Shown: positions 16,242 to 24,686, counted from the stretch's first letter. The stretch: DNA of 37,679 bases from Streptomyces humi (GCF_001005085.2 NZ_LBMU02000080.1:1-37679), one strand, 5' to 3'. The notes: generated by a model not told the origin, from the sequence alone. Numbers and translations are program-made.

Positions 16242-17240
16242 TCAGACCTCGGCCTTCGCCTGCGCGTAGGCCGCCCGCATGACGTCCTCCAGGTCAGCCT
16301 CGTCCACCGCGACGCCCGTCACCTCGTACCGCTCGATGACCAGCTTCAGCGCCTCGTGGACCGTGGGTGCGGCGGCGCCGTCCGGGCCGAACACCACCTG
16401 CGGCCCCTCCCGGTGGACCAGCGTGATGCCGGGCAGCGGGCCGACCGTGGTGTGCGCGTCGGCGAGGGTGGCCCGCACCTGCCAGGTCGAGCCGAACCTG
16501 CGGCGCATCTCGTCCAGGGTGCCGTCGAGGACCAGCAGCCCGTGGTTGACCAGCACCACCCGCTCGGCGAGCCGCTCCACCTCGGTCATGTCGTGGGTGG
16601 TCAGCAGCACGGTACGGCCGCGCTCGGCCACCTGGTACCGCAGGAACTCGCGGACCTGCTCCTTCACCACCACGTCCATGCCGATGGTCGGCTCGTCCAG
16701 GAACACCACCGGCGGGTCGTGGAGCAGCGCGGCGGCCAGGTCGCAGCGCACCCGCTGGCCCAGCGACAGATGCCGCACCCGGGTGTCCCAGAACGCGGAG
16801 AGCTCAAGGAGCTCGTCGAACTCCCGCAGCCGCGCCGCGTGTTCGGCCTGGGGAACCTGGTAGATGTCGCGCAGGATCGCGAACGACTCCCGGACCGGCA
16901 GGTCCCACCACAGCTGGGTGCGCTGCCCGAACACCGCGCCGATGTTCCGGGCGTTGCGCTCCCGCTCCCGGTACGGCACCACGCCCGCGACCCGGGCCTC
17001 GCCGGAGGTCGGTGTGAGGATGCCGGTGAGCATCTTGATGGTCGTCGACTTGCCGGCGCCGTTCGGGCCGAGCAGGGCGAGGAGTTCGCCGGCGGCGACG
17101 TCGAAGGAGATGTCGGAGACCGCGTGCTTCTCGACGCGTTCCGGGTTGACCAGGGATCGCAGGGCGCCGGTGAAGCCCGGACGCCTGACCGTGGTGTGGA
17201 AGGTGCGGGACAGACCGCGGACCTCGATGTTTCCGGCCAC
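16242..17240 (-). CDS. ABC-2 type exporter ATP-binding protein (COG4586-like)
   Basis: 332 residues from GTG at 17240, with GGGAGG about 6 bases before. Nucleotide-binding motifs are complete: GPNGAGKST (Walker A), HLSLGQRVR (signature), VVFLDEP (Walker B) and TTHD (H-loop). The extra N-terminal region (ENIEV-type start followed by FHTTVRRPGFTGALRSLVNP) and the C-terminal domain (residues about 245-332) are usual in this branch. It energises the two permeases downstream, with gaps of 1 and 5 bp, so the three form one operon. The ROK gene upstream is 180 bp away and probably has its own transcript. Confidence 0.9.
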   Translation of the reverse strand: MAGNIEVRGLSRTFHTTVRRPGFTGALRSLVNPERVEKHAVSDISFDVAAGELLALLGPNGAGKSTTIKMLTGILTPTSGEARVAGVVPYRERERNARNIGAVFGQRTQLWWDLPVRESFAILRDIYQVPQAEHAARLREFDELLELSAFWDTRVRHLSLGQRVRCDLAAALLHDPPVVFLDEPTIGMDVVVKEQVREFLRYQVAERGRTVLLTTHDMTEVERLAERVVLVNHGLLVLDGTLDEMRRRFGSTWQVRATLADAHTTVGPLPGITLVHREGPQVVFGPDGAAAPTVHEALKLVIERYEVTGVAVDEADLEDVMRAAYAQAKAEV

Positions 17241-17273
17241 GCCGGGACCTCCCTCGTTCCGTGCACGAAGTAC

Positions 17274-17300
17274 GGCCGGTCGGATGGAGGCCGACCGGCC
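17274..17300. other. Perfect 10-bp stem hairpin between ROK and ABC exporter genes
   Basis: GGCCGGTCGG pairs with CCGACCGGCC around a 7-base loop. It lies 120 bp after the ROK stop and 34 bp before the ABC ATPase start, so it could end the ROK transcript or be an operator or leader structure of the exporter operon. No T-run follows on the minus strand. Confidence 0.45.
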
Positions 17301-17420
17301 GCTGACACGTCACGACGTTCGCAGAGCGCCGGAGGGCCCGGCAATGGATTAATCGACGGGCGAATTGGACTGTTCGATCACCGGGCGGGCGGGGTGCTCA
17401 GCAGGGAAATACCCCGTGGA

Positions 17421-18656
17421 TCACCGGGAAGCGGAGGGTGCCCGGCCGGGGCGTCCGCCGTTGCGCAGCCCCACCGAGCGCAGCGCGCCCTCCAGCGCGA
17501 AGGTGGCCGCGCCCAGGCACACCGGGTCGCTGGGAATGGGGGACAGGACGATCTCGGTCGCGGCGAACGGCCGCCCGAGCGCGTGCCGGCGCACGGCCTC
17601 GCGCACCTCGTCGAGCAGCGGTTCGCCGAGCCTGCGGGCCACCCAGCTGCTGAGCACGACCAGTTCCGGGTTGAGCAGGTTGACCAGGTTCGCGACGCCG
17701 GCGCCGATGTAACGGGCGGTGTCCCGCACCACCTGGACGGCGACCGGGTCGCCGTCCGCCACACCCCGGGCCAGCGCCTCGATGGTGGCGGTCTGGTCGT
17801 CGGGGCGCAGCAGCGGGCTGTCCGGGCTCGTCTCGCGCAGGTTGAGCATGATCCCGGGCGCGCCGACGTAGGTCTCCACGCAGCCCTGGTTACCGCAGTG
17901 GCAGGGCCGCCCGTCGAGCACGAGCGTCGTGTGCCCCCACTCACCGGCGCTGTTGCTGACACCCCGGTGCAGCCCGCCGGCCAGCGCGAGCCCGGCGCCG
18001 ACCCCGGTGCCGAGGTTCACCACCACGGCGTCCCCGCGTCCGCGGGCCGCCCCGAACCACTGCTCGGCCACCGCACAGGCGCGCAACGGGTTGTCCAGGT
18101 GGAGCGGGTAGGCGATGTGGTCGGAGAGCAGGTCGAGCAGGGGCACGTCGTGCCAGTCCCAGTTGGGCGCGTACTCGGCGACGCCGGTGTCCCGGTCCAC
18201 CTGCCCGGGCACGCTCACCCCGACCCCCAGTACCCGGGCGCCCTCGATCCCGGCCTGGGCGACCACCGACCCGACGGCGGCGGCCACCTGGCCCACCACC
18301 TGCTCGGGCCGGTCGGCGCCGGGACGCATGTCCTCGTCCGCGCGGGCCAGCACGTTCAGCGCGAGGTCGAACAGCTCGACGTGGACGTACGTCTCCGCGA
18401 TGTCGACGCCGATCAGCGCGCCTCCCGAGGCGTTGACCGCGACGAGGCCGCGGGGACGGCCGCCCGCGGAGTCCTCGAACCCCACCTCCGTGATCATCCG
18501 CAGATCGAGCAGTTCCCCGACGAGCGTGGCGACCGTGGCCAGGCTCAGCCCGGTGACGGACGCCAGCTCCTGCCGCGAGGTGGGAGATTCGGCGATGATG
18601 TGCCGAAGCACCTCATAGCGGTTGGCGGTGCGGATGTCACGTGATGTGTGCTTCAC
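17421..18656 (-). CDS. ROK-family transcriptional regulator
   Basis: 411 residues from GTG at 18656; an in-frame TTG at 18665 is the alternative, and no clear Shine-Dalgarno exists, fitting a short or absent leader. Residues 8-60 are a winged HTH of MarR type (RYEVLRHIIAESPTSRQELA, LSLATVATLVGELLDL). The ROK kinase-like domain follows with GVDIAETYVHVELFD, VVVNLGTGVGAGLALAGGLH, the GEWGHTTLV segment and the zinc site CHCGNQGCVE. Such proteins repress sugar genes and respond to a sugar or sugar phosphate. It lies 72 bp behind alditol oxidase on the same strand and has its own promoter with an operator-like palindrome between -35 and -10. Confidence 0.9.
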   Translation of the reverse strand: MKHTSRDIRTANRYEVLRHIIAESPTSRQELASVTGLSLATVATLVGELLDLRMITEVGFEDSAGGRPRGLVAVNASGGALIGVDIAETYVHVELFDLALNVLARADEDMRPGADRPEQVVGQVAAAVGSVVAQAGIEGARVLGVGVSVPGQVDRDTGVAEYAPNWDWHDVPLLDLLSDHIAYPLHLDNPLRACAVAEQWFGAARGRGDAVVVNLGTGVGAGLALAGGLHRGVSNSAGEWGHTTLVLDGRPCHCGNQGCVETYVGAPGIMLNLRETSPDSPLLRPDDQTATIEALARGVADGDPVAVQVVRDTARYIGAGVANLVNLLNPELVVLSSWVARRLGEPLLDEVREAVRRHALGRPFAATEIVLSPIPSDPVCLGAATFALEGALRSVGLRNGGRPGRAPSASR

Positions 18657-18666
18657 GCCGCGCAAG

Positions 18667-18694
18667 GCTATGGCCTGGGAAGCGCTTTCGACAA
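18667..18694 (-). promoter_or_regulatory. Putative ROK gene promoter with embedded operator
   Basis: On the minus strand TTGTCG (18694-18689) and CATAGC (18672-18667) are 16 bases apart, with the GAAAGCGCTTCC palindrome (18689-18678) in the spacer, the classic place for a LacI-type repressor. A transcript start about 7 bases on would give an almost leaderless mRNA beginning at GTG 18656. Confidence 0.45.
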
Positions 18695-18702
18695 GCCATT
18701 AC

Positions 18703-18720
18703 CTTAAGGGTTGGATTAAG
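18703..18720. promoter_or_regulatory. Inverted repeat CTTAA-N8-TTAAG, possible ROK operator
   Basis: The only A/T-rich palindrome in the neighbourhood, directly upstream of the ROK promoter and 9 bp after the alditol oxidase stop. ROK repressors often bind A/T-rich inverted repeats, so autoregulation is plausible but unproven. Confidence 0.35.
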
Positions 18721-18728
18721 TCCGGCGG

Positions 18729-19982
18729 TCAGTTCTCCAGGACCTCCGCCACGAAGGGGTTCGTGAACTTCCCTTCGGGGTCCAGCTCCCGGGCCAGGGC
18801 GCGGAAGTCGGCGAGTCGCGGATAGCGGTCGCGCAGGGCCTCGCCGGACATCGCGTACACCTTGCCCCAGTGCGGGCGCGGATCGAACGGCTCCAGCGCC
18901 TCCTCCAGCCGGCGCACCACCGGCAGCACGGCCGTCAGGTCGTCGACCCAGGTGAAGTGCAGGGCCACCGAGTCCCGTCCGTGGGCCGGGCTGAGCCACT
19001 GCGGATCGGCGGCGATCGTCCGCACCTCGCAGGTCTGGAGCACGGCGGAGACCGTCCGCCGGATGCCGTCGACCGCGTGCAGTGCGGCCTCGGCCGCCGC
19101 TCTCGGCAGCAGGTACTCCGACTGGAGTTCGTCGCCGCTGCTCGGCGTGAACTCGGCGCGGAAGTGCGGGAGCCGCTCGTGCCAGGGCCCCGGCACCCCG
19201 AACTGCTCGGTGCAGTTGCCGCCCGGCATGCCCGGTACCGGGTGCATCGCCACCTTCGCGGGCACGCCCCACCCGAACTCCACGGCCGCCTGGTCGGTGC
19301 GCCGCTTGACCCACGCCTGCCGGAACCCCGGATCGCGCCAGTCCGTGAACAGGCTCACGCTGTACGCGGCCCCGGTCACGGCCTCGAAGTCCAGCCCCTC
19401 CAAGGGCAGTTCGACATGAACGGTCTGCTCGACCTCGTACGCCGGCTCCAGGTCCAGGGTGAGCGCGGTGACGACGCCCAGCGCGCCCAGCGAGGTCACC
19501 GCGCCGTCGAAGCGGGCGTCCCCGCGGGCGACGGTCCCGGTCGAACCGTCGGCGAGGACCAGCTCCACCTCCCGGACCGGCGCCGCGAGCGGCCCGTTGG
19601 TCACACCCGAGCCATGGGTGCCGGTGGCGACCGAACCGGCCACCGAGATGTGCGGCAGCGAGGCCATGTTGGGCAGCGCGAGGCCTCGCGCGTGCACCGC
19701 ACGGGCCAGTTCGGCGTACCGCACCCCGCCCGCGACCCGCACCGTACGGGCCGCCGTGTCCACCTCGATCCCCGGCGGCAGCCCGGCGATCGAGACCAGC
19801 ACGCCCCGCGGGCCCGGATCGGCGATGCGGTTGAAGGAGTGCCCGCTGCCCAGCACCCGTACCCGCGCGCTGGCCGCCACCAGGGACCGCAGCGCGTCCG
19901 GCGAGTCCGGGCGGTGGAACTCCGCGGCGGTGTACGTGATGTTGCGCGCCCAGTTGGTGACCTTCTGCACCGGATCCGTCAT
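18729..19982 (-). CDS. aldO: Alditol oxidase (FAD-dependent)
   Basis: 417 residues, ATG at 19982 behind AGGAAAGG. The protein is very close to the Streptomyces coelicolor alditol oxidase as I remember it: VTNWARNITYTA start, VRVLGSGHSFN with His48 (the residue that carries covalent FAD), ARAVHARGLALPNMASLPHI, SVAGSVATGTHGSG, SLFTDWRDPGFRQAWVKRRT, NCTEQFGVPGPWHERLPHFR and the C-terminal FDPRPHWGKVYAMSG. Length matches the family (about 418). It oxidises the terminal CH-OH of xylitol, sorbitol or glycerol to the aldehyde (and sometimes the acid) with O2, releasing H2O2. It is cytosolic. It is divergent from a hydroxyacid dehydrogenase and followed by the ROK regulator, which suggests polyol-responsive control. 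Confidence 0.93.
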   Translation of the reverse strand: MTDPVQKVTNWARNITYTAAEFHRPDSPDALRSLVAASARVRVLGSGHSFNRIADPGPRGVLVSIAGLPPGIEVDTAARTVRVAGGVRYAELARAVHARGLALPNMASLPHISVAGSVATGTHGSGVTNGPLAAPVREVELVLADGSTGTVARGDARFDGAVTSLGALGVVTALTLDLEPAYEVEQTVHVELPLEGLDFEAVTGAAYSVSLFTDWRDPGFRQAWVKRRTDQAAVEFGWGVPAKVAMHPVPGMPGGNCTEQFGVPGPWHERLPHFRAEFTPSSGDELQSEYLLPRAAAEAALHAVDGIRRTVSAVLQTCEVRTIAADPQWLSPAHGRDSVALHFTWVDDLTAVLPVVRRLEEALEPFDPRPHWGKVYAMSGEALRDRYPRLADFRALARELDPEGKFTNPFVAEVLEN

Positions 19983-20074
19983 CTGTGCCGTGCCTTTCCT
20001 GTCGTCCTCCGAAGCGGCCGGGACCGGCTCCGGGGAGTGCTTGTCCATTGACCCTCTCATTCGCCGACACCTAC

Positions 20075-20095
20075 GGTAGAGACCGGTTGCTATCC
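20075..20095. promoter_or_regulatory. Imperfect palindrome in the aldO / hydroxyacid dehydrogenase divergent region
   Basis: GGTAGAGACCGGTTGCTATCC is symmetric about its central CCGG at 7 of 10 positions. It lies 30 bp before the dehydrogenase start, in the 142-bp region between divergent genes, where an operator for both would be expected. The binding protein is unknown; the LacI regulator at 21183 is a candidate. Confidence 0.35.
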
Positions 20096-20124
20096 GCGCG
20101 TCACCGAGCCGGAAGGTCACTTCC

Positions 20125-21132
20125 TTGCCCGAGCGTCCCCAGGCACTGTTCGCCATGACGGCCCAGAACGTGCCGCACATCTTCCCGCCGGACGTGCTCG
20201 CGCGGTTGCGCGAGCACGTAGAAATCGATCCCACTCTGGTGGCGCACGACTTCGCCGATCCCCGGGTACGGGAGACGCTCGCCCGCACCGAGGTCCTCGT
20301 CACCGGCTGGGGCTGCCCGGTCCTGGACCCGGCGGCGCTGGACGCGGCGCCCAGGCTGCGCGCGGTGCTGCACGCGGCCGGCTCGGTCAAGGGCTTCACC
20401 ACGCCGGAGGTCTGGCGGCGCGGCATCCTGGTCTCCTCGGCGGCCGCCGCCAACGCGCTGCCCGTCGCCGAGTACACCCTCGCGATGATCCTGCTCGCCG
20501 GGAAGGACGTCTTCGCCTTCCGTGACCTGCTGCGCAGCCGCCGCGCCTTCCCGTACGGCGACATCGTCCCCGGCATCGGCAACTTCCACCGCCGGGTCGG
20601 CATCGTCGGCGCCTCCCGCATCGGCCGCCGTCTCATCGAACTCCTGCGCCCGCACGACCTGTCGGTCAGCCTCGCCGACCCCTACGTGGACCAGGCCGAG
20701 GCCGCCCGGCTCGGGGTCCCGCTGCTGCCGCTGGACGAGTTGCTGCGCACCTCGGACATCGTCACCGTGCACGCCCCGCAGACCCCCGAGACCCGGCACC
20801 TGGTCGGCGCCCGCGAACTCGCCCTGATGCCGGACGGGGCGGTGCTGATCAACACCGCGCGCGGCTCGCTGGTCGACCACGACGCCCTGGTCGGGGAACT
20901 GCGCACCGGCCGGCTGAGCGCCGTCCTCGACGTGACCGACCCCGAGCCGCTGCCCGCCGACTCCCCGCTCTTCGACCTCCCCAACGCCTTCCTCACCCCG
21001 CACCTCGCGGGCTCCCAGGGCAACGAGGTGGCGCGGCTCGGCATCACCGTCGTCGAAGAGGCGCAACGGCTGCTGACCGGTGACGGGCTGCGGTACGCGA
21101 TCGACCACTCGGTCCTGGAGCGGGCCGCGTGA
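20125..21132 (+). CDS. D-isomer-specific 2-hydroxyacid dehydrogenase family protein
   Basis: 335 residues from TTG at 20125, 8 bases after GGAAGG; the ATG at 20155 has no such site. An N-terminal substrate lid (residues 1-110) is followed by the NAD-binding fold with VGIVGASRIGRR, a GxGxxG variant in which the usual second glycine is replaced. The catalytic set is present: NTARGSLVD (Arg), DPEPLP (Glu) and LTPHLAG (His). It interconverts a 2-hydroxy acid and a 2-oxo acid with NAD(P)H; the substrate is unknown. Pairing with aldO and a LacI regulator 50 bp downstream suggests a role in sugar- or polyol-derived acids such as glycerate. Confidence 0.85.
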   Translation: MPERPQALFAMTAQNVPHIFPPDVLARLREHVEIDPTLVAHDFADPRVRETLARTEVLVTGWGCPVLDPAALDAAPRLRAVLHAAGSVKGFTTPEVWRRGILVSSAAAANALPVAEYTLAMILLAGKDVFAFRDLLRSRRAFPYGDIVPGIGNFHRRVGIVGASRIGRRLIELLRPHDLSVSLADPYVDQAEAARLGVPLLPLDELLRTSDIVTVHAPQTPETRHLVGARELALMPDGAVLINTARGSLVDHDALVGELRTGRLSAVLDVTDPEPLPADSPLFDLPNAFLTPHLAGSQGNEVARLGITVVEEAQRLLTGDGLRYAIDHSVLERAA

Positions 21133-21182
21133 GGTCCGTCTCGTAGGGTGACATGAACGACATGACGAAGGGGAGCCGAGCG

Positions 21183-22292
21183 GTGGCGAAGAGGACCCAG
21201 CCGGCACTGAACGGGGACGCGTCGACGGTACGGGACGTGGCCGCGCGGGCCGGTGTCTCCGCGTCGACCGTCTCCCGGGTCCTGGGCGGCACCTACCCGG
21301 TGGCCACCGCCACCCGCGCCAAGGTCCTGAAGGCGATGCGCGAGCTGGACTACGTGGTCAACGCGCACGCCCGGGCGCTCGGCGGCGCCACCAACAACAC
21401 GGTCGCCTTCGTCGTGGACGACGTCACCGGCCCGTTCTACGCGCACATCGCCCGCGGGGTCGAGGAGCAGGCCTCCGCGGAGGGCCGGCTGTGCATGCTC
21501 TGCACCACGCACGGCGATCCCCGGCGCATCCTCGCCGTCGTGGAGACCATGCGGGAGCAGCGGGCCGACGCCGTGATCGTGGTGGGCGGCGCCCTCCAGG
21601 ACAAGGCCTACCACGACCGGATGACCCACTTCGCGCACGCGCTGGACCGGGCCGGATCCCGGCTGGTGCTGGTGGGCAGGCCGCCGCTCGGCCCGGGCGT
21701 CCCCGCCACGGTGGTCGACTACGACAACGAGGGCGGCGCCTTCGCCCTCACCGGCCACCTGCTCTCCGGCGGCCACCGGCGCATCGCCTACCTCGGCCGC
21801 GTCCCCGGTCTGTCCACCAGCGCGCAGCGCATCGCCGGCTTCACCCGCGCCCACGAACTCCTCGGCCTCGCCCCCGACCCCGAGCTGATCCTGGACGGTG
21901 TCTTCTCGCGCTCCTACGGCTACCAGGCGGCCCGTGAACTCCTCACCTCGGGAAAGGAGTTCACGGCGATCTTCGCCGCCACCGACATGATCGCCACGGG
22001 TGTGATCCAGGCGGTACGGGAGGCGGGCCGCCGTATCCCGCAGGACATCGCGGTGGCCGGGTACGACGACATCCCGGTGGCCCGCGACGTCCACCCGACC
22101 CTCACCACGGTCCACGTGCCCCAGGAGGAACTGGGCCGCGCCGCGGTCCGCCTCGCCCTGCACCGCGACGAGCTGCCGGACGGCCAGCATCTGGTGCTGG
22201 GGACGCACGTGGTGCTGCGGGAGTCGACACGCAGGCCGGGGCCGAGTAGTCGAGGTGCGGATTTCGTCGCGTTGGGCCCGGTGGATTCGTAA
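21183..22292 (+). CDS. LacI-family transcriptional regulator
   Basis: 369 residues from GTG at 21183, 7 bases after AAGGGGAG; ATGs at 21153 and 21165 are in frame but less well placed. HTH at about residues 14-35 (TVRDVAARAGVSASTVSRVL) with hinge helix around residue 60, then a periplasmic-binding-like effector domain (NNTVAFVVDDVTGPFYAHIA, GGHRRIAYLG, IFAATDMIATGVIQAVREAG, IAVAGYDDIPVARDVHPTLT). It is 50 bp behind the hydroxyacid dehydrogenase on the same strand, so it may regulate that gene and aldO. The GAAAGCGCTTTC-type sites elsewhere in the window could also belong to it. The C-terminal tail of about 20 residues is unconserved in type. Confidence 0.9.
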   Translation: MAKRTQPALNGDASTVRDVAARAGVSASTVSRVLGGTYPVATATRAKVLKAMRELDYVVNAHARALGGATNNTVAFVVDDVTGPFYAHIARGVEEQASAEGRLCMLCTTHGDPRRILAVVETMREQRADAVIVVGGALQDKAYHDRMTHFAHALDRAGSRLVLVGRPPLGPGVPATVVDYDNEGGAFALTGHLLSGGHRRIAYLGRVPGLSTSAQRIAGFTRAHELLGLAPDPELILDGVFSRSYGYQAARELLTSGKEFTAIFAATDMIATGVIQAVREAGRRIPQDIAVAGYDDIPVARDVHPTLTTVHVPQEELGRAAVRLALHRDELPDGQHLVLGTHVVLRESTRRPGPSSRGADFVALGPVDS

Positions 22293-22340
22293 TCCGTGAT
22301 TGTGTGGCCTTGAATCTGCGATATCGGTAGCGTTGGCGTC

Positions 22341-23003
22341 ATGAGTGCAGACCGGCTTCCCGACACCGACCTCACCCGGCACCGGCGGCTCCGTGAGCAG
22401 GGCAGTCTCGACCGCGCCGATCTGGAGGCGATCCTGGACGCCGGGTTCGTCTGCCATCTCGGGGTGGTGGTCGAGGGGCGGCCGCTGGTCGTGCCGACGG
22501 TGTACGGGCGCGACGGCCGGCAGCTGTACCTGCACGGCTCGGTCGCCAGCCGCAGCCTCGCGGGCGGCGCCCCGGTGTGCGTCACCGTGACCCATGTGGA
22601 CGGTCTGGTGCTGGCGCGGTCGGTCTTCGAGCACGGGGTCAACTACCGCAGCGCCATGATCCACGGCACCGCCCGCAAGGTGACCGACCCCGAGGAGAAA
22701 CTGGCGGGCCTGCGCCTGCTCACCGAGCACTCCGCCCCGGGCCAGTGGACGTACGCCCGCCGCCCGGACCGGAAGGAGCTGGCCGCCACCACCCTGCTCG
22801 CCCTCTCCCTCGAGGAGGCGTCCGTCAAGATCCGCACCGGCGCCCCGGAGGACGGGGAGGGACCGGACGCGGAACTCGGGCTGTGGGCGGGTGTCCTGCC
22901 GCTGACCTCGGTCTGGGGAGCCCCCGTGACGGATCCCGCACTGCCCCCGAACCACCCCGTACCGGAACATGTCGCGCGTCGTGGGGGGACCCGGCACGGC
23001 TGA
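22341..23003 (+). CDS. Pyridoxamine-5'-phosphate-oxidase-fold flavoprotein
   Basis: 220 residues, ATG start with no Shine-Dalgarno; TAGCGT at 22328-22333 could be a -10 box placing the transcript start at or next to the ATG (leaderless). The split-barrel motifs GFVCHLGVVVEGRPLVVPTVYG, LYLHGSVASRSL and CVTVTHVDGLVLARSVFEHGVNYRS are typical of FMN-binding relatives of nitroreductase NimA rather than true PdxH. It may bind FMN or F420 and reduce a small molecule; the activity is unknown. It is followed 58 bp later by a radical SAM gene with its own good ribosome site. Confidence 0.85.
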   Translation: MSADRLPDTDLTRHRRLREQGSLDRADLEAILDAGFVCHLGVVVEGRPLVVPTVYGRDGRQLYLHGSVASRSLAGGAPVCVTVTHVDGLVLARSVFEHGVNYRSAMIHGTARKVTDPEEKLAGLRLLTEHSAPGQWTYARRPDRKELAATTLLALSLEEASVKIRTGAPEDGEGPDAELGLWAGVLPLTSVWGAPVTDPALPPNHPVPEHVARRGGTRHG

Positions 23004-23061
23004 CGGCCGGGCGGGGGCATACCGTGAGGAGTCGAACGCCTGAGCCGGGAGGAGACACGGG

Positions 23062-24381
23062 ATGGGCAGCCGTACCGCGCTGGTCGAGGATCTGATGGAG
23101 AGGTTCCCGCACGTACCACGGGAAGCCGTCTTCAAGGAGGACCTGCTTCGGGGCGGTGTGGCCTTCGATCCCTCCGCGCTGAGCGACAACGAAGGGGGCG
23201 AGGTCAAGCCGAAGTCGTACTTCATCTTCTCCTTCGACCACGGCACCCTGCCCGAGCTGGGCGAGGCCGCGCTGCGCCGGCCCCCGGAGGAGATCATCCT
23301 CACCGGCGGCCCCTACGACCTGCGGCGGACCGTGGTCTCGGTGCGGGTGAACCCCACCTCGCCGTACCGGGTCGCCGCCGACGACGAGGGGATGCTCGGC
23401 CTCTACCTCGACGGGCAGCGGATCGCCGACGTCGGCGTGCCCCCGATGCCGGAGTACTACCGGCACAAGCTCGCCAACGGGAAGTCCGTGATGGAGGTCG
23501 CCCCGACCATCCAGTGGGGCTACCTGATCTACCTGACCGTCTTCCGGGTCTGCCAGTACTTCGGCGCCAAGGAGGAGTGCCAGTACTGCGACATCAACCA
23601 CAACTGGCGCCAGCACAAGGCGGCCGGCCGGCCGTACACCGGCGTCAAGGACGTGGAGGAGGTTCTGGAGGCGCTGGAGATCATCGACCGGTACGACACC
23701 GCGAAGACGTCCACCGCCTACACGCTGACGGGCGGTGCGATCACCAAGACCGTCGCCGGGCGCGACGAGGCCGACTTCTACGGGCACTACGCCAAGGCCA
23801 TCGAGGAGCGCTTCCCGGGCCGCTGGATCGGCAAGGTGGTCGCGCAGGCGCTGCCGCGTGACGACGTGCAGCGGTTCAAGGACTACGGCGTGCAGATCTA
23901 CCACCCCAACTACGAGGTGTGGGACGAGTACCTGTTCAAGATGTACTGCCCGGGCAAGGAGCGGTACGTCGGCCGGGACGAGTGGCACAAGCGGATCCTG
24001 GACTCCGCCGAGATCTTCGGCGCCCGCAACGTGATCCCCAACTTCGTGGCCGGCGTGGAGATGGCCGAGCCGTTCGGCTTCAAGACCGTCGACGAGGCGA
24101 TCGCCTCCACCACCGAGGGCCTGCGCTTCTTCATGTCCCAGGGCATCACGCCCCGGTTCACCACCTGGTGCCCCGAGCCCACCACCCCGCTCGGCAAGGC
24201 CAACCCGGCGGGCGCGCCGCTGGAGTACCACATCCGGCTGCTCCAGGCCTACCGCCAGACCATGGAGGACTTCGGCCTCTCCTCGCCCCCCGGCTACGGC
24301 CCGCCCGGCCCCGGCCGTGCCGTCTTCTCAGTGAGCTCCTTCATGGACAGCCTCCCCGCCGAGACGCCGGTGGAGGCCTGA
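23062..24381 (+). CDS. Radical SAM protein with CX8CX2C cluster motif
   Basis: 439 residues, ATG about 8 bases after GGGAGGAG. The cluster-binding cysteines are Cys164, Cys173 and Cys176 in VCQYFGAKEECQYCDIN, a CX8CX2C spacing instead of the usual CX3CX2C. The aromatic residue before the last Cys is kept (QYC), as in classic members. Downstream are glycine-rich and TIM-barrel strands (TAYTLTGGAITKT, VVAQALPRDDVQRFKDYGVQ, VIPNFVAGVEMAEP, TPRFTTWCPEPTTPLG) resembling the biotin-synthase-related group. The first 160 residues form an unassigned N-terminal domain. It generates a 5'-deoxyadenosyl radical for an unknown reaction. A TACCGT near 23018 may be its -10 box. The neighbouring flavoprotein could supply electrons, but that is inference. 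Confidence 0.85.
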   Translation: MGSRTALVEDLMERFPHVPREAVFKEDLLRGGVAFDPSALSDNEGGEVKPKSYFIFSFDHGTLPELGEAALRRPPEEIILTGGPYDLRRTVVSVRVNPTSPYRVAADDEGMLGLYLDGQRIADVGVPPMPEYYRHKLANGKSVMEVAPTIQWGYLIYLTVFRVCQYFGAKEECQYCDINHNWRQHKAAGRPYTGVKDVEEVLEALEIIDRYDTAKTSTAYTLTGGAITKTVAGRDEADFYGHYAKAIEERFPGRWIGKVVAQALPRDDVQRFKDYGVQIYHPNYEVWDEYLFKMYCPGKERYVGRDEWHKRILDSAEIFGARNVIPNFVAGVEMAEPFGFKTVDEAIASTTEGLRFFMSQGITPRFTTWCPEPTTPLGKANPAGAPLEYHIRLLQAYRQTMEDFGLSSPPGYGPPGPGRAVFSVSSFMDSLPAETPVEA

Positions 24382-24506
24382 TCCGGAACCGTTCGGACGA
24401 GACTTCCGGGAACGGTGAGTCGAATGGCGGTCGCGGTCCGTACAAGAGGCCGGAGTTGTGGGTCACGGCACCGAGTACGGCACTGAGCACGGCGGCTTGA
24501 CGCAAC

Positions 24507-24566
24507 ACCGGTGACCGATGGTATGGGTGACGGCAAGGAATCGTCGCACGACCATCGGTCACCGGT
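24507..24566 (+). terminator. Perfect 16-bp inverted repeat after the radical SAM gene
   Basis: ACCGGTGACCGATGGT (24507-24522) pairs exactly with ACCATCGGTCACCGGT (24551-24566). The 28-base loop contains an inner GACG/CGTC pair, and the right arm runs into TTTTG. It probably ends the radical SAM transcript but could be an operator for the sigma/CBM2 gene 120 bp on. The rest of 24382-24686 shows a weaker pair ACCGTTC/GAACGGT just after the stop codon near 24390-24415 and nothing coding. Confidence 0.55.
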
Positions 24567-24686
24567 TTTGAATATGCCGCTTGTCAGTTGTGCAGGAGAC
24601 GTGAAAAGCTCGGGTCCTGCCGCGAGGTTCCCCCCAACTCCATTGCCGATATGGTGAGTTGACCTCGCATTGGATGCAGGAGACCC

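Noticed and set aside
14631..17240. Antibiotic-resistance or biosynthetic cluster because of an ABC-2 exporter beside an MFS pump
   Set aside because: No biosynthetic genes (PKS, NRPS, RiPP, terpene) are present in the window.
20682..23303. 873-residue minus-strand open frame opposite the dehydrogenase, LacI and flavoprotein genes
   Set aside because: All three plus-strand genes have clear family motifs; the antisense frame has none.
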